This document shows, piece by piece, positions 45,302 through 57,910 of a stretch of DNA of 64,000 nt. The stretch lies in the NCBI GenBank assembly GCA_029641185.1, contig JAPWGK010000010.1, forward strand, positions 992,001 through 1,056,000. The letters are read 5' to 3'. This stretch comes from Pseudofabraea citricarpa. Lineage: Eukaryota; Ascomycota; Leotiomycetes; Helotiales; Dermateaceae. The stretch's first letter is position 1. Each line of letters starts with the position of its first letter. The notes under the pieces were generated by a model. The model searched no databases and was not told the DNA's origin. It saw only the letters and a program-made list of their open reading frames with translations. Made by a program: the position numbers and the translations under genes.

Positions 45302-48300
45302 GCTGTAATGATTTCTTTTTCTTGGGCGGATAGAGACGGAGAAGGATTTTGGGCAGAGGCAACGTGGAAGTACATGCATACATAGGTACATACAACCCTA
45401 GTACGATAACCAAAAGAAAAGAAAAAACAAGCTCGGCGAAAAGAAGAGGCAAGGGAAGGAAAGAGACAACCCTTGTTCCCCGGTAAGGCAAGGCAAGGTA
45501 GCTATCTCGTACTGCTAGTAACCGTTCGTACATCTCAAAGTACTCGACATCGCTTACCTACCTGCGAAGCACCTACTAGTTCAAGTAGATGAAACAGATG
45601 TATGTATGTAGGCGCAACGGGTGTTCCCGATACTAGCAGATAACAGCGAGCAAATTAAATATCGTCTTGTGCTTTGCGTCTACAGCTCCGCTCCGCTCCC
45701 TTTCGCCATCCCTCTCCCACCTCGCGAATCCCGAGAAACAATACCCAACAGCACGCTATACCCCTATCGTGTATAATTAACAACAATTGATCTACTGGTA
45801 GATATGCAATGTCATGTAGATGTCATGTAATGCAGGGCCATCATTCCACCCTATCATCCCATCGACCCGTCCGCATGGCAGACATCAAGAGCCTAGTAGG
45901 CGTATCAAATACCCTGACAACCTCGACGACAAATTCACACCCCCTTTCTCGCCCTCGCAAAAGGGAAAAGCAAAGAAACACAGAAACGAAGAGGAAGGCA
46001 GAATGAGAGGTCCAAGTCACGAGAGAGAAAAAAAAAAGATTACAAATTAATCTGGATTCTCTGAACTGGATACAAACACGTGGGTACATTACACGAGGGA
46101 AGACGAAGAGGAAAACAGAAGCGAGAGCAGCAAGAAACAGGCCATGTCTGACTGACTGCACATCCTTCGGGCGTGCATGCCGCCTGCATACATGATGAGC
46201 ATGATGGGCATGGATTAGAAACATGCCTATGCACAACGTACGCACGCCACACATGCACATGCATAAATCAACAAGCGGGCGCCCGAATCTCGAACACATA
46301 CCCCGAGAAAAACAGAAAGAAAGAAAGAAAAAACACATACACATGACCCTAGCGAAGAAAATAAGAGCCATCATCACAACACGAAGAAAATGGAGGCCGC
46401 AGAGGAATCACAAGCACGCCCCGAGACCCAGAAAACAAAATCTAAAAAAGAAACCAGTGTTTTGAGCTATGGCGGTTTAGGTAACGTGAGCGTAGGGTAG
46501 GGTAGTAGTATTATTTGCCCCTACTTACTCTGCTGAATGATTTTTAATGCGCCTCGGCCCGCCCTGTCATAACGGATGCAAGTTCCCATTTGCAACATCG
46601 TAACAAATGAATGAGAAAATCGAATCCCGGTCGCTTGGTTATTGGTCCAACAAAGCCAGCAAGGTCGGTGAGAACTTAGGAGATGCCACAGCCACTGTGG
46701 TCTTCTAGTATGTGCTCCCCGCTCCAACACATCATGACAAGGATCATGGGGATTCCTGAATACCCTCTTGCCTGGCGTTCAGCTGCTTCGAAACAAGTTC
46801 TAGAGAATGTCGCCAAGCGACTTCAGCATGGTTCGGAAAATCAAGATTAGATCTCCTCACTTATCTTTCTTCCACCACTCAATCTCAGCCACTCTGCAAG
46901 CTTCCAGGTCATGTTTGCTCGCCTGCTGTTTCCTATGGCTTCCCACACCCCTCCTGTCACTGGTTGTGGGAAAGGCGTAACGTCCCTCCGGGTGAAGTTC
47001 GTCCTTTCGGACGATACTGCAGACAATGTGACTTGCTAACAAGGATGTAAATCTCATTTCAATCGTTCCTTGATTTATCTTCATCCCCAGAATTATTTCC
47101 AGGGTTCAGCGTTGCCTTCCAACCTGGTTGTTGGGTCCTTCCATCTTATCTCACACTTTGCTTGTCCATGGTGAGTCGGGCCGTGTTTGCTTTCGGATGC
47201 ATCTGACTGAAAACACCTGCATGCGTGCTCCGCAGGTGTTAGTCCACAAGAGAACAGAGTTGATAGCGAATACTAGTGATGAAACTGTAGCTATGCGCGT
47301 AGCCGCTATGCTATGCGAGCATCCAGAAGTCTCCCTCATCAAATGACGGCCTTGTCTCCGAAGTGTCTCCAAAGATTGTTCTTCAAGAGAAGAAACGAGG
47401 GTTTAAGGACCTGAATGGAAGGGGTCGAAATACCTCATCGGGACACTGCTTCCGAATTGCTATCGGGATGGGAGCCTGGTAGGTCATACAATGTACTGCC
47501 ACACAAAACCTATGAACCTGTGATAAGATGAGAGTAAAACCTGGCTGGAAAAACGAGTGCGAGCCTGGATGGCCATGGGTTGTTTGAATTCCAATTTGTT
47601 TAATCCAAAATGTCTGTGGTCTGTATGTACAAACCCTCTTCTCATTCCCTTTACGCCGTTCCGTTCAAATGAAACTCCCTAAAAGGCAGCGGCAGTGTAA
47701 GCACGCGTACCCATGTGCAAATGTTCTGAATGTTATCGTCGAATCCCTTAGCCTAATCCCAAGAAAAATCCCCAGAACACCCTCCCTGTTGTCTGTTGCT
47801 CTTGCCCGAAGGAGTATATCGCCCCAAATGCGCCCTCTCGCCGGTCCTGTGTTGCAAAATCTCCATAAGGTTCTGTTTATCATGTCATGTCGCGTTTGTT
47901 ATTGTTGTCTCCTTATGCCTGGATCTTTCGTTGGGGCACCATCCAGCTTGGAGTGATTGCCGGGGGGCGGCAATCTCCTGTTGTCAAAGTTATTAAATTG
48001 GAGGGGTAAGCAGGCTGGGAGAGGGGTAACAAACCACATCGCTCATCCAATCTGTGACTTTGATTAGTGACTGCACTTTTGCTAGAAAGTAATGAAGAGA
48101 CCATCTCTACATTCATAGAACTTACCTAAATTCCACAGCCACTATGTTTGTCGGACACCGTTTATGCGTACGCTCATAGTTGATGCACCAGGAACGGACC
48201 GTGATGCGTAAGTGGCCGCACCGATACTCGACTTGGGTAAAATCGCACATAGTAACAGAACGGGTAATATGTAGCTAGACTAGGCGCTTCCCTTGCAGTG

Positions 48301-50416
48301 AAGTTCGAATAGTATGAAGCCCAGAGGTTCGGCTGGTGGGGGTGAAACAGTAAGTCAAGGAGTGAGGAATGAACAATGTGCAGTTCACAAAGTAGAAGAG
48401 AAAGGTTGGTTGACTAGTAGCACATGGAAAGTCCGAAGACAAAATAGAGTTGATAGAGGCCTTGGAGGGGGATGTGGTGAAGAGTGCATGCATATATGTC
48501 CGGGAACTAGAGGTACGATCAGAGGAGCAGCGCTGGTCTTGCATATGTACCTTTGAACCGCAGGCCCAACATCAGGGTTATCCCTTGTAGGAGGGATCCA
48601 TCGGGAAAAGTAAAGCAGACAACGTTGACACCTTGATGCCTTTTCTGGGGTAGCCGGAGCCACTGGGTGACTAAGTGACTAGCACGTAGGCCCGAAGGAA
48701 TATTTTGAGTTGAGCCGGCTGTGTCTTGGGACGCACCCTGGTAAATTATTCTCGCTGGCAGACAATCCAGCAATCCCAATCCTCGAGCCAAGCGACTGCC
48801 GGAACTGCACCAGCACCACCAGCCAGCCAGTTCCAGCCCGGCACCAGCACAGGCGGCGAGGGTGGGGTACCTGCTCCCCCCTGGCTTGACTGGCTGACGG
48901 CCAATATCGCACGTGGAGTCCTGGCCGTGCTAGCGGCTAGCCAGACAAAGGTCCTCGTAAGGTGTACAAGGGCCCTCTGTCTTGCGTGCTTGCATTGTTG
49001 AGCCAGAGCGACGAGAATCGAGACTTCCGAGGGTAAAACTATATTCACGCCCCCCCTGACCACCACTTATCATCAGCTCAATCCGTGTCATGCTGTGACT
49101 GGGACCAGGAGGCATGCTAGTTTCGATCACTTGATGGAGCCCATCGTCGAAGAGCCATATCTATCAGATATCAATGTGACAGCCTCCTAACTTTATTTCT
49201 TTGACCGCTTTGGACACTGAGGACTCTCGGTCCAAACAAGTCGTCACCGTCATCATCAGAAACAGAGTTTTCATTGCTGCAGAAACGTTGGGTACCGTGT
49301 ACCTCGTGATGGCAATTACAATTATCTGCCAATCTGATACGTTTCAACATCAGGATGGGCAAGCTCGCCGTTTCTCGGAGTCGTCATATTTGATTTGCTG
49401 TTGCCAGGGTCCATGTCCTGATAGCGGCCATGCCATCCCAAGTCATCCAAGTCATGGGGAAGTTAGTGGAAGCGAGTGAGGATCGTTGCCATTACTACCG
49501 TGGCACCATCACTGTCGTAAGATCTTATCAGTATCTGTAAACCCTTTCCGTAGCTCCTTGAATCTTGTGGAGTTATGCCGGAGCTTTACCAACTTGTCGG
49601 TTCCTTGTTCGCATACCGTCGAGTGGTATGAGTGTAACATCAAGTCCAGAGCCTGGTCGCTCTCTAGAGTCTCTACCGCTATTGAGCAGAACAGACCCAG
49701 CTGCGCACTTTGCAAGTTTTGAGTTTCAGTAGTTCCTAACTTACATCCGAGGCAGCGCCAACTCTCGGATTCGGCACGAGAGCAATTAGCAAATGTGCCT
49801 GTTTAGCGGGGATAGACTCTGTACAGGCTGAGGTTCATCGGTGATCGAAATTCCACGAGCACAGCTCTTTTCTGAAGCAACGGAGGGAGACGTAACATAT
49901 GACGGATATGCCGGAGAACCCTTGCTATATTATTAAATTATCATAGCCTGGTCCCGTCAAATCCCACATCTTTTGTAGCTGAACGGGTGTGCCTGTGCGA
50001 ATCCACCACCATCATCTTGGCAGCCATTCGCCAGTGCGAAAATTGCCCTCTTGATATGGCCATTGCCGGAGGCACGTCCCGAGCCCTAATCAAAATGGAG
50101 CTCACCGCCGTTGATCTTCTAGTAAAAAGTGGCCTGACCTGCGTCATATTTCAGGATAATTAAGTCCTGATTTGGAAGAGCTGACTTTCGAAGGGGGCAC
50201 GGTGAAGAGATATGCAAGTTTTTGGCGAGCGTTGACAGTATCTTGGGTTTCCGAGGTGTGCCAGTCTTTCACTGTGATCGATTTGCGAAGCATGCTCCAG
50301 TGGGCCAGGGTCATGATGAGTTGGGCAAATTGGGCTCGTCCAAGTTGATCATTTCGGCCAAATCCATCGATGTAGCAAGGTATGGAAGAAGGAAAAGCCC
50401 CTGAGAGAAGTCTCAT

Positions 50417-50431
50417 GGGGGGGGGGGGGGG
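50417..50431. repeat. 15-G homopolymer
   Basis: An uninterrupted G run on the plus strand inside the gene-free region. Confidence 0.9.
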
Positions 50432-53400
50432 TTAACCTTCTTTCTGTAGATGGGTTTGAAGTCCGACGAGAGTGGAATTGTCATGAGGAACATCTAACGC
50501 CAAGGAAACTCTGTTCTGGAAGACTGTCTCCACTTAATCCTGGTGGAAATTCCGTGAACATGGTCTTGGACCTTTTGTCGTGGGGATGGAAGGAGATCTT
50601 GCTCGGTAGTGGGGCTACTAGGTTTTCCGTCAAGTCCGTGGACCAAAGCCTGAAAGGCGAAAGTGAATTGGCGTAAAAACATGACCTCCCAGGGCAGCAA
50701 TTTTGAGCGAGGGAAACATAACTCAGTCGTCTGATGGCCTGAGTCTCTTGCGAAAGTTAAATGTGTCGCCTAGATTGGCGACCTTCTCAAACTGGGTGCT
50801 CGTTGCAAAGAAGCTTCTTATCACTGCCAAATCAGTCAGCTGCATTGTATGCGCCGAAGGGCCGCGGGTACGTAGCGATACGGATCAGGTCTGGCCCATG
50901 CTGAGCTGATGGCGGGGCCGGCAGGATTGAGTTCAAACACAACAGTCAGACCTGACTGACTGACGCTGTCAGGTGCCAACAGTGAAGGATCGAGGATTCA
51001 TGTTTTCTAAGCTCTTTCTCTTCTGCATGAAACGAGAAAAGCAAAATGCCATGCGGGAAGAAGTCGACACCTGCATATCGACTATTCTTGACCGTCGTTG
51101 GCCGTCTTGACTTTTGACGACGCCCTGGTCGGTCCGCAACGGTTCGGTCCGCCTGCCTGCTTGCCAACGCTCGTCACATCCGCATACTTTTTTCTTGTCG
51201 AGGATATATATCGTCGCGAATATTGTCGCTATTGTCGTTGTTGTCGTAGTCGTCGTCGTGGGCTCGAGAGGTCAAGGTGCAAGTGCTCCAAACCCCCGCT
51301 CCGCATGTCAAAGCTACGGTACCATGGCCTGGACGGCACACGCTGAAGACGGAGGTCCAAGTACTGGAGGCAAATGCACTGTTGCAAAGCATTATTCCAA
51401 CGCTGCGGCTGCTTGCCCTGGTATATCGATCATGCCCCGCCCAAAAGTAAACGCAAGTCAATGGCTCAAGGTTAAGAGTTTCCGGTGTCCCGCCTATAGA
51501 GTTTCCTGGGTTCGGTGAAGACATACAGTAAGCTAAGATCTCGACATGATCAAAACTTACTTATCTAGGGGTCTGGGACGTGTTCATGTACAAGGCCTGT
51601 ATAGTCGAAGGCAAAACATGCTATATCTGAGCCCTACAAGGCCTGCTTGTTTGCTTGCTTGCTTGCTGGCTTGACCGAGTCTGTGTTGCGAATACCACGA
51701 CCCATGGTTAGGTGTTCATTGGGCATGTACTCCTTATTCCCGGTGAGCTCTGCTGCGGATAGACAATTCGAGTCAGAGGTATAAGCATCAACATGGACAA
51801 ATATGGTTGTGCCGAGGAACTTTGCGACGCCTGAGTGACGTTTGTGAGGAGATGCCACCTTCGTACTGCTGGCGTCCCAAAACGGAAGTTGTACCTTCAT
51901 TAATCACGTGGCAAAACCTAGCTACTGTTTTGCGACAAGTGATCCGACCATTGTGCATTTGCATGGCATCGCACCAACCATAGCCGCTTTGTCGGCCCCA
52001 GACATGGTGAATTATACTTGGACCAATAGTGGGTCATCAGGTAGTCACTGTCTCTTACGCTCGTCGCCTATTGCTGTAGACACATGCAGCAGATTTACGC
52101 GACGGTACCGTACCAATCTCTCCTCTTAAGCTTTCTCACTCATTCTGAGTCTTCACATACCCTTCGCATATCATCGGCTTTTCTCTTCAGCTCACAAGAT
52201 ACTGTACAAGAAAGTCTGTAACTTGGCACAGAGCCACGGCATATCTCACCAACCGGCGTCCTATCCTCAGCAACACGACGGGATATACAGCAGAACGGCG
52301 ATCCAACCTCGGGTCGCATCCAGATGCGCATGCGAATTTGGATTCGTTGCGTAAGTCATCAAGGTTATCCCCGGCAAGCTATCTTCTGAAGTTGGCCATT
52401 GAGCTTACCAAAAGAGAAGAGAGAGAGATAAACCAGCTACCTGCAGCTATGTAACGGGGACTCGCTACAGTAGCAGCTGGGATTAAGTGTTTCAGCTCAC
52501 AGCCGGATGGCAAAATACATATCATCGATTGGTACCTAAAGAAAGGAGCTTGGACAAGAGATATGAGAATAGAAACATCGATACGCTGTGAGCCTTGTAC
52601 AGAAGAATTGTGCCCAAAGCATAAACATAAACAAAATCCCACGGAAGACTAATAAGCCACCGAGGGGGAGGGGAATGTATCTCATAGAGAACCTTCGGGT
52701 CCTTACCCCGCTCGGATAATCTCCAGGAGCACCCTGTCAAGGAAAGCAGCACGAGTCTCTGCACACTACAGTACGAAGTACATGGGGAACAGAACCTTGT
52801 TCCAGGGACCAACATCTACTTTTAACGTTTTATATCCAAGGAAGAGCTATATCACCGCAAACCAGGAATCAGAGATTCCTATCACCTCTGCTTGCATGAA
52901 GGCACTGGGCAACGTCACCAAAAACAAGAGCTGGAGTTACATAACCTCCAGTGCTGTGCAGTACCAAAGTTAAGATAAGGTAGGACAGCCAGGGCAGAAG
53001 CATGAGACGCGCAACAGGATGCAAGACGGAAGCCTCTCTCGACATTGCCCAGAGCAACGTGCCGGGAGCATGCCTTCAACTACCGCTTCGGCGCACTCAA
53101 AAGAGCAGAAAGGTACGATGCCGCTCTCCCGGAACTTGCCATGAGAAGAAATCCAAACCCCCAAAATAAGAAGATCAAACTATAACAAGCATTCTCCACA
53201 AGAGGTTTCGCCGAAAGATAGAGGTTTGAAAGAGAGGCGGAAAGGTGGGACGATGATGAACACAAAAGAGAGGGGAAAAGTGTAAATCATGCACCTTTGA
53301 CAGGATCATCCCTTAACCGAGTTCGGCCTTGGGATACAAAGATCCGAATAATGAATCGAGAGATCGGGACGGAGGGAGCGAAATACGGCAAAGTAAAGCC

Positions 53401-54049
53401 TCCTCCATAACACTTTAAGTGTCTTTAGGCCCGACTCTCGCCTTATTCAATCTCTCGACCTCAATTTGAACTCATTTCCGCTTGGACACTACACAGCACT
53501 ACAACAATTACTTTAGTACGAGAGAGCGTTAATCTCAAGAGTCAATTGTTACATAAAATGGCAAATTATGTTTTCTGTCCGACTGGTTTCGTGCCTGATA
53601 CTATTGTACAACAACCTCTGGCCCGACGGCTCTCGTGCCATGAAATTACCTCGAAATCTCCCCAAAAGCTTACAAAGCCCCAAACTCAAATTAGCTTCAT
53701 CCACAGTCAGCACTGTACCACCGAGTCGACACAAACACTCAACAGGAAATAAAAACGTTGGGGCCACTTCCAACAAGTTGTTACATCAAGAACAAAACGC
53801 ATAAGTTAGAGGAAGAGGAAGAGAAGTTTATGCTCTTCTTTCCGATTATCTATCGAATGACTTCTCCTAAGCTTAAAACCGCTACTAATACACCCCTAGA
53901 CCAAACAGAAAGGAGAATACCATCTACTTCTTCATTTCTATCCCTTCCTCAAAGAGACCAACAACAATACACCTGTAAGGTATGATACGAAAAACCAACC
54001 AATAACACAGTCCACGAACCAACGAACCCGCAAACTACCTCATGTCCAC

Positions 54050-54737
54050 TCAGCTAAAGAATGAAACCCTTCCAAAATCATTCATAACCATATTCAAAGC
54101 TAAATCCATATCCACATCTGGACCACTCGCAAACGGGTTCTGATTCTGATCTTCCCTTCCCACTTGCGGTGGCGACTGTTGTATTCCTCCCTGTCGCTGC
54201 TTCACACTAGCCAACATCTCCTCTTCTGCACCTTGATACGGATACCTATCCGCCAAACACGCACGTCAGCTCCCCCTTCCAAATCATCCCCCCAACCAAA
54301 AACCTAAAATAGACTCACAAATAATCACCAACCCCACAACCCCTCGAACGTTCCCAGTTCACCCTCTCCTGCTGCTCGTCCTCATCAAAAATCCTCAGCC
54401 GCCCCAACCTCTCCAGCAGCTCACTCTCATCGGCTTTCTTCGAAGTTGTGGTAGTAGCACTGGGTTTCGAGATTCGCGTCTGACTGGGATTCGTATGTGA
54501 GTGCAGGATCGAAGAGCTGGACTTTGAGGTCCGCAGATGCTGGTTGTGTCGGGGTCGTTTGGTAGGTGAACCAGAGCCGGAAGTGGGACCGGATCTTGCT
54601 CGATGTGGATGGGGAGATGCAGAGTGATGTCGCTTGTGTGAGAGAGCGAGAGATGTGGAGTATGGGGAAGATGGGGTTGCTCGCGGGGGTGTTTGAGGAG
54701 GCATGAGGAGGGTTTGTGGATTGGAGAGGGATGTCAT
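54050..54737 (-). CDS. Small disordered nuclear-type protein, unknown function, 204 aa
   Basis: Two exons, 54737-54319 and 54245-54050 (615 nt with stop; 73-nt intron). The ATG at 54737 is the first in the frame. The N-terminal 110 residues are rich in Ser, Pro, Thr and His and hold two full CDK-type sites, TPPR at 16-19 and SPTK at 57-60, the latter running into KRPR, a likely nuclear signal. Residues about 115-150 look helical and ordered (ADESELLERLGRLRIFDEDE, then VNWERSRG). The join gives VGDYLYPYQGAEEEMLASVK. The C-terminus is Gln/Asn-rich. I do not recognise the family. Being small, disordered and dotted with S/T-P sites, it could be a cell-cycle regulator, but this is a guess. Confidence 0.65.
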
Positions 54738-54940
54738 GGTAAAAGTTAAAGAAAGAGATACGTTTTGATCTTCCACACAAACTGGATGACAGTGAATGAT
54801 GATGTAGTGACGGGAGTAACAGTACTCGTTGACGTGATGTATCTTCCCGCGGAAGAATGAATTGATGAATTGAAGCGATGAAGATAACTCTACCGCATAG
54901 TATATGTACCTCTACAAGCGAAGGAAGGAACCAAATCTCT

Positions 54941-56605
54941 TCAAGCCTCCTTCCCAAAAAGATCCGCCCAGAACTCTTTAAAGCCATAATGCGGCTTCTT
55001 TGAATCGTAAACGACAGCCTTCTCACCCGCGAATTTCTGCAGGACACTACCGGGTCGATGACCAATCTTCTCGACGAGGTCTTTTGGTGGTCGAGCTGCA
55101 CGTTCTTTTATGGTTGTTGATAACTGTGGTGCGACGTCTGCATAACATGATTTCAGCTCGCGATCTAGTGAAAAGTATGGCTTCTTGGCTATTTCTGGTG
55201 CCATGAGATTATATGACCGTGTGAGATTGTTGAGGTTCGTCACAGCTAACTTGAGGTATGACATCTCGGCTGTCTCCCATGAGGGTATACGAAAAGGTGG
55301 TGGTAACGGAGCTTCCGGTACCTCAACAGGAACGCTAAATTCCTGCGGACCTTCTTGCTGTGAAATTGTCAACTCGACATCTTTGTTTTCTACGGACAAC
55401 TCAATAGATGGAGCATCCTTCGATGAAATCTCCGATGGTGGCGCTTGGGTAATCTTTACCATTACTGGATCATCAGTAAGGTTAGTCGGTATAGATATCT
55501 GCTCAACGGCTCGTTTCTTAGGATTATTTATTCTTTCAGATTCAGCATATCTATCAGCCCTTTGCATTTGTTCTTGCAAGGTACCTCCTCGACTTGAAAT
55601 AGTTCGAGCAGCATGTCGTTTCCAATCAGTTCGTAACCGAGCTCGGAAAACGTTGGCTGCTTTGACAAGCTCTTGTTGTTTCTCGATCCATGGAGGGACA
55701 ATATCTTGTCGTTGAATCATCTTGTTTAGAATGTATTCCGTAGTATCCAGGAATGGATTGTCAGCCCTGGTATCTCGTTCGATGGCTTTGCCTCGAGGTA
55801 TATTCTTAAATTGTCCTCGCGCAATAGCATCCTCAATTCTTTCGTTTGCCAGTGCAGCCAAACCACGAAATGAATTTGGCATAGCTCTAGCTCCTGGAGT
55901 AAATCTTTCTTTCAACTCCCTTCTCATCTCTTCCCTTTCTTCTTCGGACATTGGACCATCCTTGGATATAGCATACATGCTTGTCTTATCGCGCGCGTTC
56001 GCCAATCTTTGACCTGATGTTTGTTTCGGTTCTTTCTTCAGCCTCAGATCGACTGTGGGTAACGGTATCTTTGCCGGACCTCTATTCCCCGGTTTCAGAG
56101 GCTTCCTCGCATCGTCGAGCATTCGCAGAACCGTATCCTCTGTATTCTCACTGCCAGTCCATGACTGCCCCAGCGCAATGTCTCGAGACCCTGAACCGAC
56201 ATGGGAAGAGAGACCAGCTTCAGTAAAAGCAGAGGTGTGTTGAGATCGGAAATTTTGTGCTTGAACCTTCTCGAGAAGTTTCGCCTTCAGCTCTTCAGAA
56301 AACCCAGCTTCCTCTACAGCCTTCCTTCCAGCTCGACCTCCTTCAAGCAATGCGTCTTCTGTTGCTTCAGCCAACCTCCTGGACATGGCGCCCTGCTCTT
56401 TTGGTTCGTTCGACACATTCTTAAGGATCTGCTTCTCTATAGCTTCCTGCTCTTCTGCTACCTGACGTTTGTCGACTTCCGTTGGGTAGGAGTGTGGCGA
56501 ATACTGGGAGAAGCCCCGCGAGCCGATTGAAATCGCATTGTGCCTTGGCGAAGCTCGCAGGCAGCGGGCACAGGTGTATGGAAGTTGGAGCACTGTTCCG
56601 GGCAT
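54941..56605 (-). CDS. Mitochondrial DUF1992 protein (DNAJC28-like conserved domain)
   Basis: An intronless gene of 554 codons. The N-terminus (residues 1-40, with Arg, Ser and Tyr but few acids) fits a mitochondrial presequence. The DUF1992 region covers about residues 244-340: FRGLAALANERIEDAIARGQ, then FKNIPRGKAIE, DNPFLDTTEYILNKMIQRQD and VPPWIEKQQEL. This domain is shared with the animal DNAJC28 proteins and with short bacterial proteins, but no J domain is present here, as is usual in fungi. The C-terminal part (SWETAEMSYLKLAVTNLNNLT) is helical. Its molecular role is not established. It follows the 204-aa gene on the same strand, with only 203 bp between the end of this gene and the start of that one. 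Confidence 0.85.
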   Translation of the reverse strand: MPGTVLQLPYTCARCLRASPRHNAISIGSRGFSQYSPHSYPTEVDKRQVAEEQEAIEKQILKNVSNEPKEQGAMSRRLAEATEDALLEGGRAGRKAVEEAGFSEELKAKLLEKVQAQNFRSQHTSAFTEAGLSSHVGSGSRDIALGQSWTGSENTEDTVLRMLDDARKPLKPGNRGPAKIPLPTVDLRLKKEPKQTSGQRLANARDKTSMYAISKDGPMSEEEREEMRRELKERFTPGARAMPNSFRGLAALANERIEDAIARGQFKNIPRGKAIERDTRADNPFLDTTEYILNKMIQRQDIVPPWIEKQQELVKAANVFRARLRTDWKRHAARTISSRGGTLQEQMQRADRYAESERINNPKKRAVEQISIPTNLTDDPVMVKITQAPPSEISSKDAPSIELSVENKDVELTISQQEGPQEFSVPVEVPEAPLPPPFRIPSWETAEMSYLKLAVTNLNNLTRSYNLMAPEIAKKPYFSLDRELKSCYADVAPQLSTTIKERAARPPKDLVEKIGHRPGSVLQKFAGEKAVVYDSKKPHYGFKEFWADLFGKEA

Positions 56606-57872
56606 GTAGAAACGTAGGAGGTGAGCTGGAAGTATTATAATTGAAGGTGTGGCGATGAGGAGTCGTAGGTATTTGGATCCTTGTTGATTTACTCAGCTTC
56701 CTTATCGTTATCGAACTATCACGTGTACATACTTGGTACTCGGTGACAATGAGTAGCAAAGAAGCCCACGTATATGTAACTCGATATCTGGAGTTAGTTT
56801 CAGTTATTGGTGTGTCAGAGAAAATTTCTTCAGTCTCAACTGATTATTTGCAACAGAAAAGAGGAGACAAAAAAAGGAGTTTGGACGAATTCCTAGATGC
56901 AAGAACACAACTGATTAAGTAAAGCGAATCCCTTTCATACCCAATTCAGAGGTAATCGATTAAGTTCTTGGCCTCTTAACTTTACTTGGGATTTCACTTG
57001 TTGGGATCATACAATGGTCACGTTCTAGAAAGGATCGTCCTGGTAATATAGCTACGGCATATATTCACCTTTGAGCAAATGGGCTATATAGGTTTAGGTT
57101 TAGGGGTCATCTATTCTCTTAGGTCGATTTAGGTGAATATTATACCAACAATAACTAAATACAGATGTCCGTCAGCTTTTTCACGTCACAGAAATCAGAG
57201 CTTCTAAAACAGCTATAAAAAAACCCCCAAATTCTGAAAAATAGAAGACATAAAGGCAGCAAGATTATATACCTGATATACAATATACAGAACACGAAAC
57301 TGGGAACATAACCCACGCTTACTCATTTCCGAAGGCTATCAAAAACCCCTCGCTAATTAAGATCGGTTGAGTATTTCGAGATGCGTTACTGCCAACTTCG
57401 TACGATTAGGGATTGTCCTTCTTGAAGCGAGCTATCTTCAAATCCTAAATGGTAAAATATGAGGAAAACCCCTGGATTTTCAGCCTTCCTAGAGAATGAA
57501 CCTTTTCGATGCGGCACTTTACTTTCATTAGCATGACAGATGATCACAGTCTTAGCCACGAGATTCCGACCTTCCACTGGCGCTGCGATCTAAGCGGAGA
57601 ACGGAATCGCCATGGGAGACTTGCTACTTTACTTACCTCTCCTGACTAGGTCTAAGATTGCCGAGAGATAAATGAGTTGCCTTGTTAATTCTACGATACG
57701 GATTGCATAAGCACTCAAGATAGATGCCATAATACATCGCCCCTATCCTCATCCACATTGACAACAACCCACTGCCCTAATCCCGAGTCTTGCGTCAGCA
57801 GCAATTTATCCACCCACGCAAGGCATCAAGTACGAACCTTCATGCCTCAAAAAAAGTAAACCTGGCTTTCTG

Positions 57873-57910
57873 CTTCTTCTTCTTCTTCTTCTTCTTCTTC
57901 TTCTTCTTCT
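57873..57910. repeat. (CTT)n trinucleotide microsatellite
   Basis: About twelve uninterrupted CTT units. Confidence 0.95.

Larger units (their letters stand above)
42829..54049. other. 11.2 kb gene-free region between two convergent genes
   Basis: Both flanking genes point into this region with their 3' ends, so it is not needed as their promoter. The longest ORF is 178 codons (45841-46377, minus), rich in Cys, Phe and Met from low-complexity DNA. From 43.8 to 46.5 kb the strands are biased to purine or pyrimidine and carry CATGC/TATGC repeats, ACCTAGGT palindromes and a GCCACGTGGC box. A TATAAAAATA string lies at about 44047. From 46.5 to 53.5 kb composition is balanced, with no clear ORF, terminal repeat, reverse transcriptase or transposase signal, and no strong AT bias of the kind that repeat-induced mutation leaves. 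It may hold non-coding RNA genes, small secreted-protein genes split by introns, or decayed DNA; I cannot tell which. Confidence 0.6.

Noticed and set aside
45841..46377. 178-codon ORF on the minus strand in the gene-free region
   Set aside because: Composition is extreme (Cys, Phe, Met, Val from low-complexity DNA), no domain or plausible signal structure is seen, and it lies across repeats.
57091..57106. GGTTTAGGTTTAGGGG, resembling telomere repeats, and a GGGTTAGGGA at about 25791
   Set aside because: Too short and imperfect for an interstitial telomere; the second also resembles a telomerase RNA template on the minus strand, but no further telomerase RNA feature was seen.
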